NCBI GenBank assembly: GCA_014526335.1
Contig: JACTAT010000021.1
Location: forward strand, 2,933,966 to 2,997,965
DNA from: Chrysaora quinquecirrha
Lineage: Eukaryota; Cnidaria; Scyphozoa; Semaeostomeae; Pelagiidae
Reading direction: 5' to 3'
Length of the DNA stretch: 64,000 bases
In this document: piece by piece, positions 50,516-61,913 of the stretch
How the letters are laid out: each line of letters begins with the position of its first letter
Position numbering within the stretch: position 1 is the first letter of the stretch
Notes under the pieces: generated by a model
What the model saw: only the letters and a program-made list of their open reading frames with translations
Told to the model about the DNA's origin: nothing
The model's database searches: none
Made by a program: the position numbers and the translations under genes

Positions 50516-50869
50516 CCTAAATTAAATAATAACTTTATGTTTGCAATTTAATTGCAATTTTATCACATATCCGAACTGATGAGATTACATGAGAAACGCG
50601 CACGCGCCTGGCAGGCCAATCTTGAACATGTGTGACTGTCTCAATAAAGACAAGTCATGCTCAAGTACAACTCCGCATACGTTGAAACAACCGTATCTGA
50701 GCAATGAACCAGTATCTTTCCCATGAAATGGTCAAAGACTGATACACCAAGGGTGGGTATAACGAAGAAACTAAGTCTTATCGGGTGGGCATGTAATCTC
50801 ATCAGTTCGGATATGTGATAAAATTGCAATTAAATTGCAAACATAAAGTTATTATTTAATTTAGGAATT
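50512..50869. mobile_element. Foldback MITE with perfect 80-bp arms
   Basis: The left arm 50512-50591 (AATTCCTAAATTAAATAATA ... GAGATTACATG) and the right arm 50790-50869 are exact reverse complements over 80 bp, with a 198-bp centre. Within the arms, TTATCACATATCCGAACTGA resembles the inverted repeat of the neighbouring 4.3-kb element, and the CGCGCACGCGCCTGGCAGGC block is shared, so it may be a non-autonomous relative. It abuts the 4.3-kb element at an AATT. Confidence 0.85.
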
Positions 50870-51587
50870 AAAGAGCATCGCTTGGCTGTTCGGACACTGT
50901 TCGGACACAATAAGACCGTATCATATTGGTTTAAACTCGCTTCAATTATACTTCAATGATATATTTTAAAAGCGTTTAACTTTTGCTTTTTATCATTGTC
51001 TGTTACCTATGTAGGATTTTAAATACTTAAAAATGATTTATTTCATAGAAATCTCTTGTTATACCTATACTTTCCTCAAGGGAATATGTAGTTTATTAAT
51101 TAATTGTTTAAGATGTTAACCTAACAAGGATCTACCTTGATTAGAAATAGTCTAGAAGTTGGAAAAATATTACATATTTTAGAGGGAATGAATGAGTGGT
51201 ACTGAAATCAAATATGATTATTTGTGATGTCTTCTTTTGTACTGATTTAAACGAGTAAACTTAAGTAATAACTGTGACGTAGTAAGTTGATTAATTACCG
51301 TTAAGTAATAGTTGTGAAGTAATAACTCTTAGCTAAAGTATAGCTAATGGCTAAAGTTGGTACAGAAAGTTATCTGTTTCGTAATAAGTATTCCCTCAGA
51401 TATAACTATTATGAAAATGAAACTGAGTAGCTAACTTAAGGTAATATTTTATCATTTCCAAAAAGTTATATTGAATCCTGCTTTAATTTCAACTACAAAT
51501 ATAATTATTATCACGATACACAAGATATACCAGAATTGAAAATAAAAAGTACAATTTGCTGTTGTTTCTTTGTAAACTGTTAATCAG

Positions 51588-51749
51588 GAAAGGGATGCAA
51601 GGATAAAAAACAATCTTGAAATTCATATGTTATTAAAAACGACGAGAGGGGGACCTCCGAAATCAACATTGGAAGCAATGAATTTCGAGACATGGCTAAC
51701 GTACATTACTCAAGAACAGAAACAGATCAAGATAGCTTTCATCAAGTAG
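51588..51749 (+). CDS. Unidentified exon-like frame
   Basis: After an acceptor-like TTAATCAG there are 53 codons and a TAG, with coding-like composition (ERDARIKNNLEIHMLLKTTR, then PPKSTLEAMNFETWLTYITQ). No family is recognised. It is phase 0, so it could in principle be an alternative last exon after GPCR 1 exon 20 or 21's position, or belong to an unrelated gene. Transcript data would decide. Confidence 0.3.
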   Translation, partial: ERDARIKNNLEIHMLLKTTRGGPPKSTLEAMNFETWLTYITQEQKQIKIAFIK

Positions 51750-51957
51750 TCAAGGATCACTTGTGGTACAAGAAACCGGAGCGTTCCAGGATAATGCACA
51801 GTGAATCTGTGATATTATAAAGAGCGTTTTTAGCAAATAAAATTGATACACCATTTTTTATCATCACTACTTTCAGTTTTATTGTTATTATTTTACAAAT
51901 TGATTTTTATGCCCTAAATGTTGTTTTTATTTATTTATTGTTTTTATTTATGAATAG

Positions 51958-52196
51958 AAGTGGCAACTGCTAAAGCCACTATCATCACACACTTGCTTTT
52001 CGATTTGAAACTTGCTGCAAGAGATAGGATTCAATATATTCACGGTTTCAAAAAGAACATTGCACTTCTAAATGCAAAAGAGGCATTATATGCTGACGAA
52101 AACGTTGTATATTACATCATCTGCTTAATAAGCCTGCCGAGGCAAGCATTGCGAAAACAACCTACTGTAGGTCCAACAGCGCAGGTCAGCCAATGA
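51958..52196 (+). CDS. Unidentified coding-like frame
   Basis: An open frame after TTTATGAATAG reads VATAKATIITHLLFDLKLAA, then DRIQYIHGFKKNIALLNAKE, and ends at a TGA at about 52196. There is no ATG at its start, so it would be an internal or terminal exon. It is rich in coding-like residues but matches nothing that I know. It might form one gene with the frame at 51588. Confidence 0.25.
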
Positions 52197-52938
52197 GGTT
52201 CAAAATCATAAACATGCACAAGTTTCTTTCTCAGCCTCATTTGGAAAAGACAAAGAAAACTGTGTAAAAATTTCCTAAACCTTTCTTCTCACTAGGATGG
52301 TGACATGGACAATTATTTGAGCAGAATTGTTTTCAGGGGGGTGTGAGAAACTGGACTTAAGTGAATACTACCGTTAGGAATAGAACAAGTGAGAGACTCG
52401 AAATCGCGCTCCAAATGATGGCGATGAGAACATTAAATGCTTTATTGATGAAGAGTATGACTAGAAGCTTACAAATGTTGATAAATACTATATATTCGAA
52501 TATTATTTCTTTAGCGCAAACGAAGCGAATACTTTCTGAAATTATTTTACCAGGTACTTGGTTTATTTATCAGCAGGTATATTATCAGCAGTTATGATTC
52601 TCCTCATAAAAGCTTAACATTTGACTACCTTAATAAATATATCAAATTTAAGTTAATTCCCGTTTCAAAACATTCTTTAGGCTTCCAGATTTCCTTGATT
52701 TGATTGCATAGATGAACCAACCCCATTCTGAAAAAAGGCCAGAACATCAAGCAATTAGACGTTAGTGTAGCCGGAAAAGCATTGTAAATATTCAATAATA
52801 TGCTACATAATTATCTAGGGAAGGGATAATATGATACTTGTGTTTCTTTATACTTTATGTCTTTGTGATAATTTTTGGTTAATTGGTTGTGGTTACCATA
52901 GTAACCAAATCGGTCAAATAAGGCATAGATATCTGAAA

Positions 52939-53250
52939 CTACACACAAGCTCTATCAATTGTGGTTCTCTTATGAAATGACTCTTCGAACAATATTCGTA
53001 GCCCTGGCTGATCTAAATTCTCAAATACAAGAGTAAGGTAAATTAAGTCCCTTCCTTTCTGAGATGGATCGAAAAGATCCCTCGTCACATGGTTAATTTG
53101 TTTTTCAACGTTAAGCACGTTATAATATTGAGAAGGAGATCCCCCAGGGATCCATGATACAAGATCCTGGTAATTGTTTATTACATTGAGTTTACCTGAG
53201 TATAGGATTAATTGCGTTATTGTTTTCCTCATTTATATTTAAACGTGTCA
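52939..53250 (-). CDS. Unidentified coding-like frame
   Basis: A 97-codon frame from ATG at 53232 reads LNVINNYQDLVSWIPGGSPS, then SQKGRDLIYLTLVFENLDQP and a stop at 52939. It has a good coding appearance but no recognised domain. It lies just 3' of the minus-strand GPCR tail exon. An acceptor-like CACGCAG at about 53257 could add a short tail (TSLDTFKYK and stop) to that receptor instead. Confidence 0.25.
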
Positions 53251-53399
53251 AGAGACGTCTGCGTGATTTTATAGTTTTTACTATTATTTTTATTATTTTA
53301 TGCCAATCTTTTACTTAAAAATTACTGACTTGAATCACGAAATTCAAGACAATAAGAGCTTTGTGCGACTTTCTGGAGCAAGAACAAATTGTGACTTAC

Positions 53400-56300
53400 C
53401 TTCGAAAGATTTTCTGCGTTCACATTTGAAATCGAGCTTCTCTTGAATTTTTTCTTTCTCTTGTATTCTTTAAAGGCAGATTGCACCTAAATGTAAAACA
53501 AATCAGTAAAACCAAGGTTCATTTTCACAGTTGGAAAAGAATTGAAATTACAATCTATACTTCTTTGGTAACAAGGAGGTTTGAAACGTGTTTCACGTTT
53601 TGTTCTTGGCAATTATTTATTTAAACATTATTCAGTTCCTCAGGGAATGAAAAATGTTGATATTCGTTTTCAGAAGAATTTTCGCTCTTTATGAAGTTTG
53701 ACAATATTGTAAACCGATGTTAACTTCACAAATCGCTTACGGGCAAAGATCCGAGGGGCTACTTGGAATAATTTGGATACGGATATGTGCCGCTCATACG
53801 GATGAGTTTTTTGGCCCTGAAATTCTGTAAACATGGGTATTATTATAACCAAAACCCGATAAAAGAGGGTGGCAAATTGAAGAAAACTCGAAAAATTTAG
53901 CTTTCTTTGGGCCAGAAAAGTGGTAAAATCGCGTCAAAGATGTTCGTACTACAATTTCAAGCAATAATAAGGTCTTATTATTCTCATACTTATTTTTACT
54001 CCTAAATTATGTTCTGTTTCTGCAAATGTCTCCGTCACAAGTGGGTGGGTTTGAGAAATCTGGGCGGCACAAAACCCCGTCCATCCGCAACTCATGCACC
54101 CCCTTTCTCCACACCCCGGGTCAATGATCGACGGCTTCAAACGAAGCAAAATCCCTATGTATAAACTTTAACTCCGTCTTCTAGTTAAGCTAGTTTGGAA
54201 TAGATTGGATCTGAAGGACTTCAAGTTGTATATGGCATGGATAATATTCATGGATTAGTGGAATAACAGAGCAACAATTTCAGATGTTTAGAGCTGTCAT
54301 CAACAAAAGAGTTTGAAATAAGAAGATAGTGAATATATGGAGTAAGAGGAATGTCCTTTCTTTGACATGTTATGCATATTTTGTCCCATGACAGTTTTTG
54401 TACTCCGTGATTTAAAAAGCCACGAGGCCGCACTTTTGAAACTCCTTTTTGAGTGTGCTGTCACTTTTTCCAACTTAAGAATGAAAAACGAAATGCCAGC
54501 AAACCATTTTCATTACTGAGGGTCGTATAGGGGTTCTGGGGAACATGGGAACAAGCCCCAAAATGGCTTAGGGAACAGGGAACATTTGCATAAAGTTAGG
54601 GGAACAAGGGAACATTTTGCACATATTTTTCAGGGAACACTCTGAAAATTCCACAAATCTCAAGGGAACAAATTATAATTGCAAAGGGTACTTCCATTGT
54701 TCATTATACTAGACGTGCCACCCAAATGGTTAACTTTTTCAGCGCCAATTTCCCTACATATGGGTTGGTTTTCTGTAAAGAATCTCTACACACGGGTAGT
54801 AAAATATATAAAAAATTTTAGACACGCATTGTCTGGAAAAGCCTGATAAAATGTGCGTTTTAGTTTTCAGCGCAAAACGGCCCTTTCGCCGCATTTAGAG
54901 TTGCCTCAGACGTTAAATTGGGTTCAAATATTTGAGATATTGGTACAAATGGGAAAAAAATTTCGTTGTTCTTTCTATACATGGGTACTACGAGTAACAG
55001 AATTTATCGGTAGACATGGGTGGGTTTGGAAAAACTGGGCGGCACATCTAGTCTCTTGAACAATGAAGTACCCCAGAACAATGAAGACTCCGAATGAGAA
55101 AACGAACTCTTTCTGTCTACACAGAACTGGCTTTAGGTTTGATGTGAACAGGTTCCAAAGCGCTGAGATGAAGCGAGGATCTAGCTCTGCCAATTTTTCG
55201 AAAAAAAATCCTCGCTGTAATTTTCCGCACACTCTTGGTAGTGTAGTAAATGTTGTCTTGTGGCAGAATCATGCTTGAGGCTGGGTTGCTGTCTAGAGAT
55301 GCAGGGTGGTTGCTCCCTTTGCCGAAAGTTGTGGTGACGAATGTTGGCAGGAACATGCTGTTTGATCCTGTCTCCAATCTCAGGGAAGTACGACCTACGC
55401 ATCTAGCATCTCAACGGCATAAAAAATTCTTAAATAACCCAAATTTTCTGTGTGATAGACACGCAATCTATTTGAATGGATGGAAGAACTTTCCGAGTGC
55501 AGAAAGCTAACCTAGGGTTGGCAGCAGCAAGATTAGTAACGGTCTTTTTTATTTGATTTTCGAATCGCAAGGAAACATTGCCAAGCCAAGGCATTTTAAG
55601 GTAAACAGAGCTAACAATCCGAAATAACGTCCTTAGGGTAGGAGTTTTAAAAAAGAATAGCCTCTATTTTGTCCAATTTCGAATGAAGCCTAGTCTTAGA
55701 GTAAACCATTAGTGCCCGATGAAAAAGATGGTTATTGAGGTTGATCTTCCTCTGTTTTGGAGGAAAGGAATCGCAACGTATGTAGAGGTCGCTAAAAGTT
55801 GGTTTCCTGTATGTAATGTTGAGGAATCCAATAGCAGTGTTTTCTGCAAAAACATCGAGAAATGGTAAGAAGTTGTTTTGTTCAATTTGAATGTAAACTT
55901 CAGAGATAGATGCAAAGCATTGAGATTTGGAGAAAACGATTGCAATCCGAAATATTGACATATGTAATATAGACCGAACGTTTAGATTTGAACCGAAAAG
56001 TTTACCTTCCTAGAAAGATTTTAGCAAGCACTGGTCCCAAAGGGCTATCCATGGCAACATCGTCATTTTGTCGTACATTTCATTGTTGAATCTGGTGGTA
56101 GGCTCCATCAATTGAATGAATACCTCCTCAGGGAATGGTGGGCTAACAAGCTCCCCTCGGTATAGCGCTTTAGCACAAATTCCAATGGTTTCGTCCAAAG
56201 GCATGCTGGTAAAAAGAACATTATATACAAACTGTTTATACCGCTAATAAAGCTTCCTTAGTGGAAGATGGAAGAACACAGATAGTACTATAGTACTCTT

Positions 56301-59300
56301 CTATTTCCTAATTTATATAATTTAAACTGCTGTATAGTACTTTATATTGGTACACTTTTGAACTTTATTTTTTCTAAATAATTTTTAACTTATTTTAGCC
56401 ATTTACATGCAAAAAAATTATTAATGCACAGCACAACAGCACGGTGTCTCATTTCAAGTCCATTCAATTTAACCTTTTCATCAATGAAATGTTTTACGCA
56501 GAGCACCATATTTGATTTCGGCAGATCCTTCGACAATTCGTTGGTGGTACTTGTTCAAAATCCTGATCAGCATCAAGTAATTCTATTAAAGCTCGCATAA
56601 ATTTAATATGTAAAAATAGATCCACGCCCATAAGGCCCATAGATCTTTGCGAAGGCCCGGGGCGTACGAAAGCTTAGCTATTACGAGATTAATTTCACGC
56701 AAAAGATAGCAACACACTAGCTCACCATTGAAGACTTTATGACAACTTCGATGTACATGATAATTCTATTCTCCAGTTCATATTCAAAAATGAATGTTAT
56801 TCCCATAATTGGTACCAGAACAAGAAATGCTTTTCCAGTCATCGTTCTAAAATAAAATATAGTTTCAATAAGCACTAGGTCCAGCAGAATACTACGACAT
56901 GGAAATGCTACGTACTTTGTTTTACAAGAAAACTAGTCTTTGCTTATCACTTTTCAAAATCTACGCAAAGAATATAAAGATAAAATAAACATTACAGTGG
57001 AAAACCTTGATCTCGATGCATCTGTCACATGCTTATCAGATCTATAGCTTCTCCTCACCAGAACGACAACAATTGCCAAGAAAAAGATGCAGCTCATCTG
57101 TATATAACAAAAAACAGATGATTAATAACATAAATGCATATAACAGAAGTAAATAATATACTTTTGATTGTAAAAGTGTGCTGAAGAAATTTATGGATTT
57201 TCATAGTATCACAGTTAAAGGCAATTTGTTACTGAGTAAAATAGTTGAGAAGATTTGTCTACATCATAATTACGCTTAAAAGAAATCCAATCGGGCCTTT
57301 GATTAACCAGTCATTCTTTTCATATGCAACACAGCTGAAAAAGAAGGATGTCTTACAGGCTGTCCTATCAAACAATACAATAAACAATAAACAACAATAC
57401 AAAAAATGACCCTTCGGTTAAAGAGAGAAATTTTTTGCGAATTTATAAAGAAAAAATTCGAATGACTCCTGAGTAGTGAAAGTTGAAGAAACGGTAACAT
57501 GTACAAGTGCAATGAACAAAAAACATGTTAACTTATGATTGGTTGGTTAACTTATATTCTGAAATGAATTCTTTATATATACAGTAATACAATTAGGCCC
57601 ATGAAGACACTACGGTAAGAAGAACATTATAACGAAGCGCCATCAATATTTGTTATCTATTGATTGGTGAAAACTTGTGTCAGCATCAGCAAAAGGTATT
57701 GTTGCTGATTACGTCATTCAGCGACATAGAAATGTTTCATATTTAACTTGTTACCTTATCAACGATTTTCAGCCAGTTGGCATACCCTATAAGACATTAT
57801 TTTGATTTTAAACATAGTCCTCTCAAAACTTTGCTTGTTATGCTTTATAACAGTTGGTTCAAATGGTCTTTTTCTTGTTTTGTAGTTGTAATTTTGTTCC
57901 TTCTTTCGAAAGGAAGCTTCCTTGGTACAAATATGACGCTATAAAAACATTTCCCGCTTTACCTTTTGTTCTCTTTGAGACTCTGAAAGAATACTCCAGC
58001 TTCGAGCGCAACAACACAAAGAGGAAGACCTATAATAATTTCCGAACGATCAGAAATCACAAACTCATTTTGATTGATGCAATAAATATTTTGCTGTTTA
58101 TGACTTAAATAAATGATAATGAAGCTTTTAAATAATAAATCATGGCCTTAGTTGGTTAAATTCCACCATAAGTTAGCTATCACAATTGTTATAGTTATCT
58201 TGACTTAGATTCGAACAAGTGACCTTCTAGACAACAAATTATTCAACTACTCCACTGCACTACACAGTTCAATAACTCGAGGGCCACAAGTCTGCTCCAC
58301 AGCCAAGGCGCTCGTTTCTGTGTCTCTGCATAAAGCCGTTATCATAGCTTAATACATGAAGTGAACTGCATATAAGCTGGTTAGTACGCCTTAGTTGGTT
58401 AGTAGAGACAAAGAGACGCACAAAACAATAATGAAACTGAAATTTAATCCATCTTACCCCAGCCAGCAAAAGTAACGTAGTACTTCTTAAGCATTCTTGC
58501 TCTGAGCACGCATACAAGCATCAAGAATAGATGAAATACTTCTAAGAATATCCAAGAATAGAAAGAAAGAAGCATGTACTGGTTGATAATGAGATATGCA
58601 GCACAGAAATCCTGAAATGAAATAAGTGTATTATTAATCTGTAATGTTCAAATGAGATAGGAAAAGAGGACAGTAGCAATGATTGCAATGCAGAGATAGT
58701 TCGGCTCGGAACAATTATGTATGGCTGATTCATATAATGAGTACATATATGAATGCTGCCTAGGCACCTTGGGTGTACATGATTGACACGATGACATAAA
58801 TATTACAACAAAAAAAACATTAAATAGTGCAGAAGCTTTGCCCCGTTTCGCAGTTATAAGAAATCATATATTAAATAATATTATATTAACAAATACAGCG
58901 ACGCCGAAGCAAAGGCAGCAATTTTTATATTGTTTTGCCCCAAATTTTTGTTTTTTTTTCCTGCTGCTCTGTGTTACGCCCGGTGCCTCTGAGCCAATTT
59001 AAGTCACAGTTTATTAAATTATAAAAAGATTATGACATAGGAATATAATTTTATCGTTTGCTAGTTGTTATTTTTCCTGTGAAAAAATTTGCTATTACAG
59101 AATTGTTGCATTGAAAAAGACTCTCTACTATCTGTGATCTATGCTGATTCAGTGTTCTATATTTGTTAATGTTTATGGGTCAATATTCAGCGCTCATACT
59201 GCTTAAAACGCAATTTCCAGAATATGGGAAGAAATTAGTTAATTAGGACACTGGAGATACGTTCAATTAATTCTTCAGATGTCTAAAAATTTGAAATTAA

Positions 59301-61913
59301 GAATGTGTCCTTTTAAAATTATCAACCTTTTCAACACGACTTTTGACGAGACAATCGGGATTTGCTTATATAGTTCTATAGCGGAGAATAACAACCCTTT
59401 AATTTCTATCTCGGGTAACAAACCCCAAATGAAATTACCCTAACGCCCAATGCTAGAAAAAGCAATTTGCTCCCTCAGATGAAAACCAATTTCTAATATT
59501 GCCTCATTAGATTTTCCAATATGGTTGTGTTCTCTCATCATAGGAAGCTTTGTTGGGCTGTCAGTGCATCAGCCTTAAACCAAAGCCCCTACCTAAGCAA
59601 CTGGGAGGGAATGGACCCGAAAATATCATTTTTCTCGCCCCAGAACTGATGCACTGGTCACACCACAAGCCACCAGGACTCATAAGAGGTGGTAGCAAGT
59701 GGCATGAATTCCTGAAAACCAAATCACACCAAAACCTGAGAATCAATTAAGGGAGGGCGGGTGGGAAAGACTTGAATTTCTTGCCCTGTTTTCCAACTTG
59801 AAATATTTTTCAACTAGCAACGAGGCCTATTACAACAATTTATACCCTCATTGAACATAATCAGTTCAGGCGTGCATAAAAGAATCACTTAACAAATCTA
59901 TATCTTGAAGACGACCCATCCCATGTGAGTAGGGCATAAAAGAAAAGCTTAACTTCTGAACAAACATTTGTTAGGGAAATTCAACCCATTTGGGTAACCT
60001 ACAGAATATTCTTTATTATTTTTATTTATGTGTGAATGCAATTGTTCAATATTTAAAAAAAATTAAAAAACTTTCTTTTTTATCGAAATGAGTTGTAAGA
60101 GAAGGAAAAGCTGAATACTGATACATACGGAGGCATTTGAATTAAATAATCTTGCATCTGTACAACTGCAGTAGCTTCCTTTGAGAAATTCAGCTCTTCC
60201 GCCGGGCTCATGATAGCATGTTTTGACAAAGTTGCCTGCAAGAAATGACAAAACTTTCATAATTTTGTAGCAAAAAGACATGAGATAAAAAAACAAAACT
60301 GTCAATTTCATGGCTTCAGAACCAACTAAGGGAAAAAATGACATTAACAAATTAATAAGTATCAACCTTGCCACAAAGCGTCAATTTGACTACATTTCAC
60401 TTGATAGGAACTGTTGCTTATAACTCTTTGCCATGTAATCATTCGATTGCCCACATTTGTTGTTGTAGATGAGCAGTATACTACAGAATAAAATAATGGA
60501 GTTATTTATAGGAATACCAAGCCATGAATTTTCAACTATGAGGAAAGATGGTCCAAATTTGTTATTTTTTTATGTACCTAATTTCCCAAAAAATTTACAA
60601 AGCTTTCACCTCGCTTTAATTAATTCATTTCTTTTTCAATTTATTCCTTTTACGAGGTTATAAGACAATTACATGCCTCAGCAAGATACGTTTGCCTTTC
60701 GATAGGGGTGTATACTGGTTGACAGTCGGGATACATGCCATTCTGAGGTCTAAATAAATGTTCGGAAAAATAACAAAAAATTCTTTCACGGTATTCGTCA
60801 GCTATATGCAAACTTTGTTATGAATTTAAGTTCTCTTGATAGAAATCAATTCTGACAATTACCTCATTCGTGTATCTTGTATCGGACCAAGTTATCCTTG
60901 CAAAGTGCAAACTTCTACCTGAGTATCTAACTTTGAAGTGGGTATCCTTGTTTATAGCCTTAAGAAGATTTTCTCTGCTCCGCCCGCACGGCTGGCGTCC
61001 CTCTTAATAGCAAATAATAACATTGCATAGTTATCACGAAATAAGAGAATGACAGTTGAGAAGCACAAAGGCAATACTCACTTTTGGTGCAATTTTCTTC
61101 ATCAGTTTTATCTTGGCAGTCGGGATATCCATCACAAACATTTTCTGTCGATATTATATCTTCTATTTTTGAGCAAAGTGTTAGTTTTGTGCTGTACTTT
61201 GCAAGAAATGCAGTTTTGTCTGGAAAATGAATAGAACAATATTAACATGAATTTAAAACAGAATTTAAAATTAGCAACAAAATTGGAGTGAAAGTGGAAA
61301 CTTTCCGGAAAATGGGCGCTGGCAAACTATTTATCTTTCAAGTACATTTCGCATTTAGAAAAAATACCAAAAATATAACATTATAACTATTAACTAGATT
61401 TGAACCTATGAGCAAACAACGATTCCACTGAGCTATTCCACAGCCTAATAAAATCCTCAAGTAATTCTCTGAATCAAACAGCCAAGGATTTTCCTCCCAT
61501 ATTTCAATTTTCAATTCTAGTATGATTGGGAATTCATACATGGGTAAGCAGTTATCTACCAAAAAGACAATTATCAAAATATCCAGCGTCAAACTGAAAT
61601 AGGAATTTGCGATGTCATAGAAGATTCTTGATATTGGGGATTTTTCATTAGATTCAAGAAGTTATTTCTTGTTATATGAATCAAATATTCAATCAGTAGC
61701 AGTTTATTGCGGAACAGTCTAAATATTCCAGTTTAGAACATTAATACATACTTCCACACCACGCGCAATACTTTGAATTAGAAAGTCGTTGACACCATGG
61801 TCTTTTGATCATTTGAAAGTCGAGTTTCTCTTCAGTACAAGAGTAGTTACATCCATTTAAGTTCCATGAATATGTTTCTTTTTCACACACGAGATTATCA
61901 GGATTCTTGCACA
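53400..61913 (-). CDS. Class B GPCR paralogue (inverted copy), lacking GAIN, TM1 and TM2 exons
   Basis: Minus-strand exons, 5' to 3': 61752-61913 (cysteine module, NGCNYSC, RPWCQRL), 61082-61219 (LDLa, VCDGYPDCQDKTDEENC), 60673-60714, 60129-60235 (FLKGSYCSC), 58458-58611 (TM3, SFYSWIFLEVFHLFLML), 57963-58029 (TM4, GLPLCVVALEAGVFF), 57274-57334 (loop 2, DWLIKGPIGFLLS), 57006-57097 (TM5), 56726-56846 (TM6, GKAFLVLVPIMGITF), 56474-56527 (poor TM7), 53400-53486 (tail, VQSAFKEYKRKKKFKR). Seven exons have exactly the length of their plus-strand partners (162, 138, 154, 67, 61, 92 and 87 bp). I found no counterparts of the GAIN exons, TM1 or TM2 in the 1.5 kb between 60128 and 58612, although the phases still fit. 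The 5' exons and last exon are missing or outside the window. It may be a degenerating gene. Confidence 0.8.
53750..54110. mobile_element. Diverged copy of the ACGTGCCGCCC family
   Basis: The left part GGGGCTACTTGG then ATATGTGCCGCTC, and the right part GGGTGGGTTTGAGAAATCTG followed by GGCGGCAC, parallel the ends of the element at 16235-16604. The interior is eroded. Confidence 0.5.
54686..55074. mobile_element. Terminal-inverted-repeat element (ACGTGCCGCCC family), second clear copy
   Basis: It starts GGGTACTTCCATTGTTC and CTAGACGTGCCACCC, and ends GGGCGGCACATCTAGT and AACAATGAAGTACCCC. The body matches 16235-16604 but carries an extra GC-rich stretch near 54860-54900. It abuts the 3' side of the Penelope fragment. 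Confidence 0.8.
55075..56210 (-). mobile_element. Penelope-like retroelement fragment
   Basis: Minus-strand frames in order: MPLDETIGICAKALYRGELV ... TTRFNNEMYDKM (RT region before the catalytic block, whose DGVAMGSPLGP-like motif is degraded), NNFLPFLDVFAENT with YRKPTFSDLYIRCDSFPPKQ (a hallmark of Penelope RTs), and further down RIKQHVPANIR, CAENYSEDFF and LEPVHIKP, which resemble the region around and after a GIY-YIG endonuclease. Several frame changes show that it is inactive. It interrupts the last long intron of the minus-strand GPCR. Confidence 0.8.
58612..60128. other. Stretch where the missing GPCR 2 exons are expected
   Basis: Both strands were checked for counterparts of plus-strand exons 7-13. 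I saw none. The only hydrophobic minus-strand run (CCLCFGVAVFVNIILF near 58880) matches neither TM1 nor TM2 of the paralogue. The short frames at 59550-59750 have no recognisable content. Confidence 0.5.
61370..61500 (-). mobile_element. Diverged copy of the tRNA-derived SINE
   Basis: On the minus strand, box A TAGCTCAGTGG and box B GGTTCAAATCT are 32 bp apart, preceded by a body resembling the SINE at 17592-18084. It lies in the intron between the cysteine-module and LDLa exons of GPCR 2, a position close to that of the SINE dimer in GPCR 1. Confidence 0.7.

Noticed and set aside
58880..58950. Hydrophobic minus-strand stretch as TM1 or TM2 of GPCR 2
   Set aside because: It has no sequence similarity to TM1 or TM2 of the paralogue and lacks convincing splice sites with the right phase.
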